Shown here in pieces: positions 1 through 10,709 of a stretch of DNA of 64,000 bases; position 1 is the stretch's first letter; each line of letters begins with the position of its first letter. Source of the stretch: Symbiodinium sp. CCMP2592 (Eukaryota > Sar > Dinophyceae > Suessiales > Symbiodiniaceae); NCBI GenBank assembly GCA_905221615.1, contig CAJNDT010006132.1, positions 1 to 64,000 on the forward strand, in the 5' to 3' direction. The position numbers were made by a program, and so were the translations under genes. The notes under the pieces are model-generated. The model was not told the origin of the DNA. It searched no databases and saw only the letters and a list, made by a program, of their open reading frames with translations.

Positions 1-2
1 GT

Positions 3-3000
3 CCCCCTGTCGCCTATGACGATTCCATCCATGAGGCAAGGAGGCGTCAGATCGAGAAAGAGATCGCGGAACAGTACGAGGAGAAGAGTGCTGATCTGCG
101 AAGTGAAGTACTCAAGGCTCAGAAAGCCGAACAACGTCTCAGAGCTGATCGTGATGAGTGGAGATTATTCGCTGAAACGATTCAGGAAAACCATGGAGAC
201 GATGACGGTGATGGAGCTGGCGACGAGAACGGAGAGGACGAGCATGATGAAGGAACCGGCACGGGGTATGACCCTCCAGATCCGCCTGACGATGATGATG
301 ATAAGAAGAAAAGCGGTGGAGGCAAACCTGAATCGGATCCTGGTTCGCATGCACGCGATCCTGATGGAGACGCGGATCCTGAAGTCACAGAGGTGAGAAT
401 TTCCAGGAGGGAAGCCGACAAAGTGACCGTTCCTCCATGGCCTACTCTCACTCATCTCAACAACTGGCGATCCGTGTGCACGGCCAATGTCTTAGGGGCA
501 TCAGCCGACCCACATCATGAGGACTGGATGTTATGGCTGGCACCAGCATTCAACCCATTCCCTGATGTCGAAGCATTGAATGATTCAGGACACAAGAAGT
601 TCAAGAGCATAGACGTCAAATTGGGGATCGCCATGGTTGCAATGCTACGTGCCGGTGGTGACAAATCAGCTGACCTGTACCTCGAGGTGAACCGGAAGGC
701 CAACGATTACATCAGCAGGCCTGACGTGAAGATCATCAAAGGACGACAAGTCATTGCGATGATGTACGAAAGTTTTCGAACGCATGATCGTCTTGACATG
801 ATCATCACTCTTGAGTATTTGGTGAAGCTCCAGTATCAAGGCGACAACAAGCTCCATACGTTCAAGCAGACATGGTTGGAAGTTCTGGGACGGATGAGAC
901 CAGAGGACATTCCATCCAAAACAGCTCTCCGTGATTGCTTGTACAGCAAGATCAAGGACTCGCCCGCACTGAAGATGGAGTTGGGCATGCATTACGAACA
1001 CTTGCCCTACAATCATGAAGACCGATCGTACGACAACCTGATGAAGATCATTGACCGTACTATCATGCGGAGACGAGAACAATCAAATCTCACTCAGACC
1101 CAAATTGGCTTGCGCCAGATGCTTGAGGGCAAGGATTTGCTTGCTGCACCGGCCAAGGTACCTGAGAAACCGACGCCTAACGCAGCTCCATCCGCAAAGG
1201 TCAAGGCTTCGCCGACCAAGCCGGATAAAGCAACACCTGTACTACCTCAAAGCAAAGCGAAGAGTCATGCGAAGACCAATCCAAAGCCCAAGAAGAAGAC
1301 GAGGAGTGAGTCAGCGGACAACAGAGGTGACAAAAGCAAGAAGCAAATCCGCTGCAAGTTCCATTTCACAGATGCAGGGTGTCGAAATGGCGATAAGTGT
1401 CCATTCAGTCACTCGAAGAAGACTCCAGAGCGACCCTTCACGCCGAGGACGAGAACTCAAAGTCCATCTGGAGGAGGAGGAAACAGGATATGCTACTCGT
1501 TCAAGAACACAGGCTCGTGCTCAAGAGAGAATTGTCCTTTCAAGCATGAGGCAGCAGCTACCCCAGCTCCGGAACCAAAGACAAAAGCTAAAGCTAAATC
1601 CGAAGCGAAGGCAGCTCCAGCGAAGCCGAATGCCAAGGCCAAGGCACTCCCTGCGGCACCCGCCATCAGATTGTGTCGAAGGTGGAATCCATCAGCTCCG
1701 GCTATATGGAAGCGATCGTCAAGACAAGATGAGGAGGAGTCAGATTGTCCATCCGTTGACAGCGACGCTGATTCGGATTGTTCAACAGATGACGAATCCT
1801 CGGGAACGACTACGTCGACCCGAAAAGTGACAAAGCGCAATGTGACATTTACCAATGACGTGAAGTTCATTTCTTCGTGTCCTAGACGATCGAAGAAAGA
1901 CAAAGAGCGGAAGGTGAAGTACGTCGACATGGAAGCGTTTATCAATGATGAGGATCGCGCTGTGAGCTTAGAATTCGCCAAGCACAAAGCGAGATTGAGG
2001 GCACAGATCATGAGAGACATGGTTGACGACGATGATGATCAATGCGGAGATCGAGTTTCATTCGTACGAATCCCAGGAACGTCTCGAGTGGAAGAAGTAT
2101 CGTTCTACGACGGTGAAGATTCCATCGTTGAGCGCGAACTCGATGCTGCACACAGCAAACGGATCATCAATCAGGGCTTATTCAAATGCATGGTCCAACC
2201 AGTCATCCTCAAGAAGAAGATCAAGTTTCTCATGGACACTGGGTGTGGTCATGACCTCATATCTCAGAAGAAGATCGAGAAGCACAGTCTCGAAACACTC
2301 GTGACTCCAGAGCCCATATCATTTCAGACAGCCAAGGGAATCACCGATACCGATCTCGTGTCGAATTTCCAGACTGAGTCGTTCGAGGAACCGATCAACG
2401 CTTATGTGTTGGATGACACACCGTCGGTGCTTTCCATAGGCAAGAGATGTATGAACTTCAACTACGGGTTTGTGTGGCCACCCGGAAGGGACCCATTCAT
2501 GATCAACCCGCAGGGCAAGAGAATATCTCTGTTCGTGAACGGTGACATCCCGTACGTTCGTGCCGGGAGTTCCAAGTCATTGGTTCATGATGATCCGGAG
2601 GCCAAAGCTATCACCGAAATCTTCAAGGGTGCGTTGACAGCGGGCAATGTTGACGTCAGCGTCGCAGCTGCCGCTGAAGCTGCACCGGGCGAGATTGAAG
2701 CAGAAGAAGAAGGTGATGATCACGAACGACCTCCTGATCCTGAACCCCAAGAACCTCCTATAGAAGAAGTACCAGAGTCCGAGGCCGGACGCCCTCCTGA
2801 CGACGACGAAGGAAAAGGAGTGGGTGAAATTCCATTGGATGGTGACGATGAGGTGATCATTGATGTGGAAGGCGACGGTGCGCCGAGCCGCAAGGCCATA
2901 GTCGGAACACTGAAAGCCGAAGCAAAGACATTGGCACATCTGTGTACTCATCGCTACCGCAATCCATATTGCGAATCGTGCATACGCGCGAAGATGAAGC

Positions 3001-6000
3001 ACTTGCGAACACAACGAGGTGCGTTTCAACGTGTGATCAAACACTGGGGAGATCTTGTGACGTTCGACTTCCTCGATATGCGCAAGGCCGCCGAAGCAGG
3101 TATCGGACTCGATGATGGAGCACGTGAAGTTCTAGTCATCAGAGACATCGCCACAAAAATGATCGCAGCGATTCCCACGGCTTCAAGGAGCACTGACGAG
3201 GTCGTCATGGCCATCAGACGCCTAATGGGAAGACGCAAGATTCATATGGCGTATAGTGATGAAGCACCAGAGTTCGATTCAGCTATGGCGCAGTTGAAGA
3301 TCGTGATAGATCATTCCCTTCCATGGAAACCCAGTAACAATTCACTCGCTGAACGATCAAATCAAGAAGTGATCAACACAGTCGCAGCATCCATGCTACA
3401 CGCCGGATTGCCCGCTCAATACTGGTCCTTTGCGCTTAATTGCGTGATGCAGAACCTCAACGTTGAAGACGTGGAGGGCGATGGTGATTCAGCATGGAAG
3501 CGAATGACTGGAAAGGACTTCGAAGGAAAAGCCATACCCTTTGGTGCCAAAGTCTTCTTCAAGCCGACGGACACAAGGCCGAAGACATATGGCAACAAAT
3601 TCGATCCAAAGGGGATTCCAGGCATTTTTGCCGGATACATCATCACTGCTGGTCAAGGGTGGTCCAAGAAGTATCGCGTTTGGGATATGAAGGAGTTTGC
3701 CAACGCGAACTTGTCGATGGACGCATCTGTTCCCAGGAAGTTGATGAGACCGTACGAGACAGAAGTTATCTACTTCCCAGAGGAGATAACGTTTCCCCTG
3801 AAAGCCGAGTACGAAAGGATGAATTCAACCATTGAGGGACTCAGGGACAACGTTGACCTCGCTGGCAAGGAGATAAAAGACGTCGATGACGGTGATGACG
3901 GTCCGCCCGGAGGAAATGGTGGCGACGGGGATGACGATGATCCAAATGGACTTCTTCCTCCACCGGATCCCGGAGAAGATCCTGACTTACAGGACATAGA
4001 TCCATCTGACATTGAGACGGAGCCGCTCGGCGAAGTCTTCAAGTCAGCAGAACATGAAGCTATTGATGCCATAGGAGACAAAAGACTCGAAGAACTAGAC
4101 GAAGAGCTGGGTCTACGTGCAGCACCGCCTCCTTCAGAACCAAAGGTCACTGGGAAAGATCGACGATCGCCCCGCGAAGTCGGTCCAACCGGTAGATTCA
4201 TCCCCGAAGGAGACATCGAAGAACCTGGAGAGATTATTAAGATCTTGAAAGAAAAGAAGTTGGCTCCCGAGGAGATTGAACATTGGAGTACGGGGAAGAA
4301 AGGGGACGGCATTGTATATCTCACTGATGACGGCGAAGCCTGCAAGATCGACAAAAGGGGAGTTCCGTATAAGATCCGAAGCGACGGTCGACGAACTCTT
4401 CCTACACGGCGACCTATCCATTCTTCTTCTCCGGAAGCATGGAAGAAGATGAGCGAAACGGAGAAGAAGGCAGCATACAAGAAAGAAAAGCGAGACAAAG
4501 CTCGAGTTGCCAAGAAAGACCGGAAGAAGGCTGTGATAGGAAAGAAGATAGTCACCAAGGTTTTAGACAACATGATCTTTCCCAAGATTGTCCCGTGTGA
4601 AGAAATTGATCTGCAACTCAACGTGTCCGTTGATGACGACGATGGTTGGTCATGGGCACAGTCCTATGTGGATCAATATACACAGGAACAATTCTTGGCA
4701 GATGTAGTGCCGGCCGTTCCGGCGCATATGGTCATGGATGATAACTGGATTCCTTCTATGCCGTGTACGACTTCTCACAGACACGTACATCGGGAAAAGA
4801 ATCATGCAGGAGGATCGTGCTTCAATGCCATGGTCACTCGACCCGTCACACGCAAGGAGATGATCAACAATCCCAAGGCTATGGAAGCTTTCATGAAAGA
4901 ATGGAAGGGATTGTGGGACCAAGAGGTGTTTGACTTCTCAACTACGCGTGAATATGACGACGTCGTCGCTGAGGCAAAGAAGAAAGGTGAGAAAGTACAC
5001 ATGGCGCGAGTACATGGACTGATATACGAGAAGAACTATCAGCTCAAAGAGGACGATCCTGCCAGGAAGTTCAAGGGGCGAGGTGTACTACTCGGTGATC
5101 AGGTCAAAGACCAAAATATGGAAGCTGCATTGTTTCAGGATTTGGGGAATTCCCCGGCTACGTTTGACGCCTCACGGTGGGCAGATTATTACGGATGCCT
5201 TCCTGGCAACGATGTCCAGATGGCGGATGCTATCCAAGCATACATTCAGGCTAGATTATCGGGCACTCCATGTTGGGTTGAACTGCCTGATGAAGCCTGG
5301 CATCCATCTGCGAAACGGCACAAATTCCGTAGACCGGTATGCCGCCTGATCAAAGCTCTATATGGACATCCTGACGCAGGAACCATGTGGGAACAACATT
5401 GCCACACCGCGGTACAGAAAGTAGGATTCAAGCCGATTGGCGATGAATGGCCATCATTGTATTTCCACCCGCAAATGAAGCTCTTACTTGTCATCTACGT
5501 GGATGATCTCAAGATGGCAGGACCCAAAGAGAATCTACCCAAGGGTTGGGACATGCTGCGCCAAGAACTTCGATTGGAAGAGGAAACGCCACTGGGCTTG
5601 TATCTGGGTTGTCGCATCTCCAAGGGCGAGGCAACGTTGCATGACAAAACGAAGGTGCAGACCGTTACCTACGACATGGAGACGTACCTGGACATGACAG
5701 TCAAGAAGTACTGCGACGTGACTGGGTTCGATCCGACAAAATTCAAGACGGTACCATCGCCGAGTCCGGCTGAGGAGACTAAGAATCACCCAGCTCGCGC
5801 TCCGGCACAGTCAGGTAAAAGCCATCGATGCACGTGGTGTGGACACACCATGCCTGTTGATAAGGATGGTCGGCTCGTTCCGCCTCCACCTATTCCCAAG
5901 GCGCCCGAGGAAGAGGAAATCAACGAGGCCAATCGCGGCGCACTTGCTCCGCAGGCAGCCAGCATTCTCATGAAATTGCTTTATGCCGCGCGCATTTGCC

Positions 6001-6713
6001 GCTTTGATCTTCTGCGCAGTATCAACAATCTCGCACGCAAGATCACGAAATGGACCAAGAAGGAGGATGCTCTTCTTCATCATCTCATGGCCTATGTGCA
6101 CCAGTCCAAACATCACATGATGATTGGATGGGTCGGGAACTCTTTGGAGGACTCGTCCATCGGGCTGTTTGCAGATGCGGACTATGCAGGTTGTGGAGAA
6201 AGTTTGAAATCTACCTCCGGTGCTCACTTGCACATTCAAGGTTCTCACACAAGATTTCCCTTGGCGGGACTTAGCAAAAGGCAGGGGTGCTTGAGTCATT
6301 CCACACCTGAGGCCGAGATTGTCGCGGCCGACTTTGCCATGTCACGTCTTGGATTGCCTGCTATCACGTTGTGGCAGCAGCTTGGGGGGCAAGACCCCAA
6401 CTTCGTCTTCTACGACGACAACCAGACCATGATCGGGGTGATTCGCACGGGCAAGAATCCGACTATGCGTCACTTGGAACGTACCCACGGTATCTGCATT
6501 GGATGGATGCATTCTATCTTTCAGGAAGGTTACGTTTCTCTTGCCTATGAGGTCACTGCCAAGATGTCAGCGGACATACACACCAAGGTCGTTCAAGGAT
6601 TCCGTGTCCTGGACACATGCGTGTCAGCTCATCAACATCTTTCCGCCGGATCTCATCGGCTCCCAAGAGATTATGGATCTGATGCGCCCTACTCATACCC
6701 AAAGCACGGATGA
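3..6713 (+). CDS. Ty1/copia retrotransposon Gag-Pol polyprotein (copia-A), 5' partial
   Basis: The frame is open from the window edge with no stop, so the real start lies upstream; the codon at 393 is GTG and is not a convincing start. The order of domains is copia type: a Gag-like region, two CCCH zinc fingers (1353-1424 and 1491-1548), an aspartic protease with DTG (2235), an integrase HHCC-like zinc region near 2937, the integrase core (Asp in DFLD near 3064, Asp in AYSDEAPEFD near 3256, Glu in LAERSN near 3351), a reverse transcriptase with YVDD at 5496-5507, and RNase H with DADYAG, TPEAE and YDDNQ (about 6159-6420). PR-IN-RT-RH order separates copia from gypsy. It would make, cleave and integrate its own cDNA. 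No frame break is seen over 6.7 kb, so it may be recent. LTRs are not visible: the left one lies outside the window and the right one was not found. Acidic Asp/Glu-rich spacers separate the domains. Confidence 0.93.
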   Translation, partial: PPVAYDDSIHEARRRQIEKEIAEQYEEKSADLRSEVLKAQKAEQRLRADRDEWRLFAETIQENHGDDDGDGAGDENGEDEHDEGTGTGYDPPDPPDDDDDKKKSGGGKPESDPGSHARDPDGDADPEVTEVRISRREADKVTVPPWPTLTHLNNWRSVCTANVLGASADPHHEDWMLWLAPAFNPFPDVEALNDSGHKKFKSIDVKLGIAMVAMLRAGGDKSADLYLEVNRKANDYISRPDVKIIKGRQVIAMMYESFRTHDRLDMIITLEYLVKLQYQGDNKLHTFKQTWLEVLGRMRPEDIPSKTALRDCLYSKIKDSPALKMELGMHYEHLPYNHEDRSYDNLMKIIDRTIMRRREQSNLTQTQIGLRQMLEGKDLLAAPAKVPEKPTPNAAPSAKVKASPTKPDKATPVLPQSKAKSHAKTNPKPKKKTRSESADNRGDKSKKQIRCKFHFTDAGCRNGDKCPFSHSKKTPERPFTPRTRTQSPSGGGGNRICYSFKNTGSCSRENCPFKHEAAATPAPEPKTKAKAKSEAKAAPAKPNAKAKALPAAPAIRLCRRWNPSAPAIWKRSSRQDEEESDCPSVDSDADSDCSTDDESSGTTTSTRKVTKRNVTFTNDVKFISSCPRRSKKDKERKVKYVDMEAFINDEDRAVSLEFAKHKARLRAQIMRDMVDDDDDQCGDRVSFVRIPGTSRVEEVSFYDGEDSIVERELDAAHSKRIINQGLFKCMVQPVILKKKIKFLMDTGCGHDLISQKKIEKHSLETLVTPEPISFQTAKGITDTDLVSNFQTESFEEPINAYVLDDTPSVLSIGKRCMNFNYGFVWPPGRDPFMINPQGKRISLFVNGDIPYVRAGSSKSLVHDDPEAKAITEIFKGALTAGNVDVSVAAAAEAAPGEIEAEEEGDDHERPPDPEPQEPPIEEVPESEAGRPPDDDEGKGVGEIPLDGDDEVIIDVEGDGAPSRKAIVGTLKAEAKTLAHLCTHRYRNPYCESCIRAKMKHLRTQRGAFQRVIKHWGDLVTFDFLDMRKAAEAGIGLDDGAREVLVIRDIATKMIAAIPTASRSTDEVVMAIRRLMGRRKIHMAYSDEAPEFDSAMAQLKIVIDHSLPWKPSNNSLAERSNQEVINTVAASMLHAGLPAQYWSFALNCVMQNLNVEDVEGDGDSAWKRMTGKDFEGKAIPFGAKVFFKPTDTRPKTYGNKFDPKGIPGIFAGYIITAGQGWSKKYRVWDMKEFANANLSMDASVPRKLMRPYETEVIYFPEEITFPLKAEYERMNSTIEGLRDNVDLAGKEIKDVDDGDDGPPGGNGGDGDDDDPNGLLPPPDPGEDPDLQDIDPSDIETEPLGEVFKSAEHEAIDAIGDKRLEELDEELGLRAAPPPSEPKVTGKDRRSPREVGPTGRFIPEGDIEEPGEIIKILKEKKLAPEEIEHWSTGKKGDGIVYLTDDGEACKIDKRGVPYKIRSDGRRTLPTRRPIHSSSPEAWKKMSETEKKAAYKKEKRDKARVAKKDRKKAVIGKKIVTKVLDNMIFPKIVPCEEIDLQLNVSVDDDDGWSWAQSYVDQYTQEQFLADVVPAVPAHMVMDDNWIPSMPCTTSHRHVHREKNHAGGSCFNAMVTRPVTRKEMINNPKAMEAFMKEWKGLWDQEVFDFSTTREYDDVVAEAKKKGEKVHMARVHGLIYEKNYQLKEDDPARKFKGRGVLLGDQVKDQNMEAALFQDLGNSPATFDASRWADYYGCLPGNDVQMADAIQAYIQARLSGTPCWVELPDEAWHPSAKRHKFRRPVCRLIKALYGHPDAGTMWEQHCHTAVQKVGFKPIGDEWPSLYFHPQMKLLLVIYVDDLKMAGPKENLPKGWDMLRQELRLEEETPLGLYLGCRISKGEATLHDKTKVQTVTYDMETYLDMTVKKYCDVTGFDPTKFKTVPSPSPAEETKNHPARAPAQSGKSHRCTWCGHTMPVDKDGRLVPPPPIPKAPEEEEINEANRGALAPQAASILMKLLYAARICRFDLLRSINNLARKITKWTKKEDALLHHLMAYVHQSKHHMMIGWVGNSLEDSSIGLFADADYAGCGESLKSTSGAHLHIQGSHTRFPLAGLSKRQGCLSHSTPEAEIVAADFAMSRLGLPAITLWQQLGGQDPNFVFYDDNQTMIGVIRTGKNPTMRHLERTHGICIGWMHSIFQEGYVSLAYEVTAKMSADIHTKVVQGFRVLDTCVSAHQHLSAGSHRLPRDYGSDAPYSYPKHG

Positions 6714-8998
6714 GAAGGGTCAGCAGCACTACTCGTTCAAGAGCGAGGTGCCTTGTTTTCCTTACACGCAGACGCCGATCCTCCCTCAGGTGTTGTATCG
6801 CGCTGGATTGTCGAGTAAGGAAGGCTTGCAAGAACATGACAGTGTGGACCCCATCCTGGTTGTCAAGTTCCCGCGCATGTTGCGGGGGCCGCCTTCCGCG
6901 TTGCCGCCTGGTCGTTACCTTCGGTCGACTTGGATTCTTCGTGAAGGGCAGTGGCACCAGATGGAGGACGTGCTGCTATCCTTGATCAACCGGGCAAGTT
7001 CGACCGCTATGTGGAGCGTGCTGTGTTTCAGTACCATCCGGTACGGGGCATTTGCGCCCCGCCGCCATTGCGGACGTCCTTGCGCCGCCGTTTTTGCCTC
7101 CTCCTGAACCGCCTCGAGGCCAGTCTTATGTGCGCGCCCTGCCCGCCAAATGGCGAGCGGTGGTTGTCACACTGGCGCGTGCCATCCATGGGGGGTACCA
7201 GGGCTTTACATTGCACCAGGGATTTTGTTTCAACGACCAATCCAAAAGTCAAGCCTCTCAATTTGGTTATGACCAATGGTCGTCGGTGTACGAAGATGTA
7301 TGGCATGATGCGGCGGAACAGAAAAGGGAATATCAAGGATATGATGGAGCAATTGTGCCTCACGTGGTCAATTTCGCCGAAAACAAGCCCAAGGAGGGTC
7401 TGGTGATCCAATTCCTCGACCACGATGGAAGGTTGGTCCATGCTTACAAGAATCCTTACAGCCGGTGGAAGTACCGTATCACTATCAAAGATGCTCCAAA
7501 GGCAGTGACGGTATGGACATTGATAGGAGTCGATGAGGAGAACTGGTGGAACGAGTATGCTCCAGGCAAGGATTGCATCGCCCAGCATGCTCCCGATTCT
7601 CACTACGACCCTGGGCTGCAAGTAAATGTTCTGAGTATGGGGCGAGAAGTTGACGACGCCATGTGCGCCTACATCTTTGATGTGGTGGAAGCAAGGAAAG
7701 ACAACCCTAACTCCGTAATCTTCATTGGTGCGGGGGTGTTGGGCAAGAATTCGTGGCTGAGTCGGAAAATCGCTGACAACCCTGAAAGGGCCAAATTGCG
7801 GACAGACTACCCATGGGGGGAGGTCGTCCAAAGAATTGCGCGCAGAGCGGCATCATGGGGGTTCCAAATCATCATCGAAGTGCCACCTCGAGTACCAGTC
7901 CAGGAAACCAAGCAGTACAAGGGACTTCAGGAAGATGCCATGTGGAAGAGCATCAAGATCCAAGGATGCACCCACGGGCAACGTTATACCTTTCGGGATC
8001 CTGTGTCTCCCGGAACCGCCGTTGAGCTCGGCTACTGCAAGGATGAATGGGAGTACATTGCCGCAAACGTCGCGTTGCATCCTAAGTCGTCTGATGTGTG
8101 CTCGTCCAAACATTTGCACATGACTGATTCGGACGCTAAGGATCGATCTGATAAATGCGAGTTGACTAGCCAAATCTCCAGAAGATTGCTTAAAGCCTTG
8201 AAATTTCAGGCAACTGGCGATGGGAGATTGGTAGCCATGCCGTCGAAGGCTGGTGGACGAAAGCCAGACCGCATGATTGTTGACCTCTGTGGCTTGGGTA
8301 ATGGCTACGCCGTGCCTAAGTCCACTAAGGGTTGCTCTCGCATAACTTGCAAGGAGCTGATCAGCTCCAAAGCCGATGAGGACAACCTTATCGGTATGAT
8401 GAAGGATGCGTGCCGGAACGACCTGCGCACACCTGTGCTATTCGTGGCATCGCTTTTGCGATCAGGTGCTGGTCCTGGAAGTAGTGAAGGGGCTTGCGTG
8501 GGGGGTGAAAAACGTTCTGGTGGGAAGTACAAGGTTTTCAGAAGTGTCTTGAAATCTCTCAAACGCCTGCTGAAGAAGTGTGCGGAATTTTCCGACGTCT
8601 ATTTTTCGCTTGACATGCCTTCTTCATGCTCATGTTGGTCTTGGCCAGAGTTGCATGCTCTTGTTTCAAGTGGCAAGGTGACGAAGGTTAAGGTTGATGA
8701 TCATGTTGGTGCTGATGGCGATGGTGGTGGACGCAGGATCATGTTCTCTAACATGCCTGAAGCGGATCGTTTGGTGATGAGACCGAATGATTGCTTGGAC
8801 CATGATTCGAAGAGCAGTTTGTCGCAGCGCATTGATGTCTCATGGCGGTCAATTGCGAGGAATGTTCGCAGCCTTGTTCGAGCTCATGTCAGTGTCAGTC
8901 ATGTTGCACATGAATCTGAGGACATTGCATGGCAGCAACATCAGTGTGTAGACGCTGATGAAGGGGCTATTAGACAGCCCCAACTAAGGAACAACTAA
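6682..8998 (+). CDS. second ORF downstream of copia-A, two apparent frame breaks, function unknown
   Basis: An ATG at 6682 overlaps the last 32 bases of the copia-A ORF in another frame. Coherent protein sequence runs in frame 1 to about 6975, continues in frame 3 (DQPGKFDRYVERAVFQYHPVRG) to about 7055, and then in frame 2 to the stop at 8998. Either two small indels or sequencing errors break one gene, or the long part begins at an internal non-ATG codon near 7052. The C-terminal third has a stretch (about 8270-8740) with VDLCGLGNGYA, LFVASLLRSG and a Cys/Trp-rich SLDMPSSCSCWSWPEL block. This reminds me, from memory only, of methyltransferase-like domains in other dinoflagellate retroelement proteins; the Pro-Cys expected at a cytosine methyltransferase active site is absent. 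Treat the function as unknown. Tight spacing with neighbours suggests one transcription unit. Confidence 0.6.
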
Positions 8999-9110
8999 GG
9001 TCTGACCAGACGGATCGGGGAAGGGTGCCTCTTACGGAGAACCCGGAACCGTGAAGTCGAGTAGGGTGTAGGGACTTCCCTCCTACGGAGGAAGGACCGA
9101 AACCCGAGCC
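8999..9110 (+). other. spacer between ORF2 and ORF3 with two TAC-loop hairpins
   Basis: This 112-base gap holds two potential hairpins. One is at 9023-9044 (gggt, gc, ctct, loop tac, ggag, a, accc; one U-G pair in RNA). The other is at 9075-9094 (cttccctcc, loop tac, ggaggaag, one bulged c). ORF3 starts 16 bases after the second, in a good initiation context (gccATGg). A role in translation or RNA processing between the ORFs is only an inference. Confidence 0.4.
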
Positions 9111-10709
9111 ATGGCTGAAAGCTACAATGCCTACGAGCTGGCCTTCGAAGGAGTGGACCACGAAGAAGTTTTCCCGTCTGGTGGGATGATGCGAACGTTT
9201 CTGAAGTTCCACAAGTTCCTGGAGATGTATTCTGGGGATCCGTCGCAGAGCGTCTCGCTCCCGCCGAAGATTACGAAAGACAAAGTGGTCGACAATGATC
9301 TCATTCGCACATGGGCAGCGTTCAAAGCACCTCCGTTGGTCTTGCTGTTCACGTGTGCAAATCTGTCGCCAGGAGGGGATCTTTCCATTCGAGTCCGAGA
9401 AATCCTCAAAGCTTGCTTATTTGCTGCCCCTGAGGAGTACATGGACAAACCCTATGGGGAGATACTCGCCATGGTCATCAAGTTTGGTGGAGGTCTCAAA
9501 CACATTGTTGCTGACTACGAGGGGAAGTTCAATGCCATCACCAGGTTTATGGTGGATGAGGAAGTGATCCGCGATGATGCAAAATTGGCTGTGGTTGAAC
9601 TGGAACAAGAACGAAAGCAAGTTCGGTTCGACTTGAACACTGCAACAAGGAACATCGTCAGTGCGGACGGGTACTACAACCTCGCCGTTCTCATCAACTC
9701 CGTGGAGACGCCCTACCAGACTGTGACAGACACGAGAATTCAACAATGGTATACGGTGAATCAGGACTACTACCACAAGTTGCCTATGTCGGGTAGAGCA
9801 CCTGACCAATCAGACCTGTTGGCGGAGCCTACGTTATGTAGGGTGTGCAAGCTGATGTACATGTTCGCAAAACACACTGGGTATGGACTACGGACCTACA
9901 ACCAAGAATGTGCAGCGAACAACGATGGCGCTACGCCACTCAACGTTCACCAGCTGGCTTTGATGATGCGCACAATGCCTCAAGGCATGGGACATCCGCT
10001 CGCCTTTGCGATGAACTCGCTCCAGGCGTTCAGTGTCTGTCTCCACGTGCTTCATTCCTACGTATCATGGGTTGATCCAGACACTGGACACCCGCATTAC
10101 AGATGGTCCAACGATGTGCTCCCTGATTCCGACTACACCACGTATTCTTTCCTCAAGCACCATGTGGATGCTGTATGTGCAGATCAAGACAGGAACGGTT
10201 TCCAATTGCCGGATGCGTTCCGTAGCTACACCTGGAATCAGTGCGGAGTTGAATCTGGGTATGTGGTCGACTGCTCTACCAAACGCGCCACGTTGAGCAT
10301 ATGGGAAGCAGAATTCCAACAGATGGGGGCACCAAGTCCGCTTATGCAAGATGATGGCCTATTTCCGCCCAATCTTCAACGGCATCCTAGCTGGGTATAC
10401 TCAACGGGGAGAGTTGCGATGCCTACGGCAAGCAACCTCGAACCGGAAGGAATCGTGCACCCTGAGCATGGAAGAACGCCGGGACAATCGCAAGGATCCG
10501 CTACTGAGCCTCGAGCCACCCCTAGCCACGGACCAAAGAGGGCAAGGACGGACGAGGCAACGGCATCGGCGTCATCATCTTCTGCGGCACCTCCTCCACA
10601 ACCATCCGACTTCGCAACCGGAAGAGGAACCATCGCAACCGACATGGGAGGAAGCTCCAATCCCCGCTGGCGCTCAGGAAAGTTGGTACCATTACGTCAA
10701 CATCGATGA
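9111..10709 (+). CDS. ORF3, 532-codon protein of unknown function
   Basis: Starts at an ATG in a strong context (gccATGgct). I do not recognise the family. The first about 420 residues look globular, with a region rich in aromatic residues and short Cys motifs (CRVC near residue 245), and no obvious signal peptide. The last about 100 residues are low-complexity Pro/Ser/Ala with a basic KRARTDE patch that could be a nuclear localisation signal. Its 3' end overlaps ORF4 by 359 bases in another frame; within the overlap the ORF3 frame looks like natural disordered tail up to about 10600, after which the ORF4 frame looks more natural. A Gag-like structural role is possible from position only. Confidence 0.6.
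   Translation: MAESYNAYELAFEGVDHEEVFPSGGMMRTFLKFHKFLEMYSGDPSQSVSLPPKITKDKVVDNDLIRTWAAFKAPPLVLLFTCANLSPGGDLSIRVREILKACLFAAPEEYMDKPYGEILAMVIKFGGGLKHIVADYEGKFNAITRFMVDEEVIRDDAKLAVVELEQERKQVRFDLNTATRNIVSADGYYNLAVLINSVETPYQTVTDTRIQQWYTVNQDYYHKLPMSGRAPDQSDLLAEPTLCRVCKLMYMFAKHTGYGLRTYNQECAANNDGATPLNVHQLALMMRTMPQGMGHPLAFAMNSLQAFSVCLHVLHSYVSWVDPDTGHPHYRWSNDVLPDSDYTTYSFLKHHVDAVCADQDRNGFQLPDAFRSYTWNQCGVESGYVVDCSTKRATLSIWEAEFQQMGAPSPLMQDDGLFPPNLQRHPSWVYSTGRVAMPTASNLEPEGIVHPEHGRTPGQSQGSATEPRATPSHGPKRARTDEATASASSSSAAPPPQPSDFATGRGTIATDMGGSSNPRWRSGKLVPLRQHR

Noticed and set aside
393..395. Start of the copia-A ORF at this position
   Set aside because: The codon is GTG and the same frame is open without a stop back to position 3, so the true start lies outside the window.
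3770..4621. 283-codon - strand ORF inside copia-A
   Set aside because: Ser/Pro-rich antisense of the acidic linker of the polyprotein; no independent support.
9075..9094. Reading ggagg before ORF3 as a bacterial ribosome binding site
   Set aside because: The introns, spliced leader and LINEs show a eukaryotic nuclear genome; the motif is part of a hairpin.
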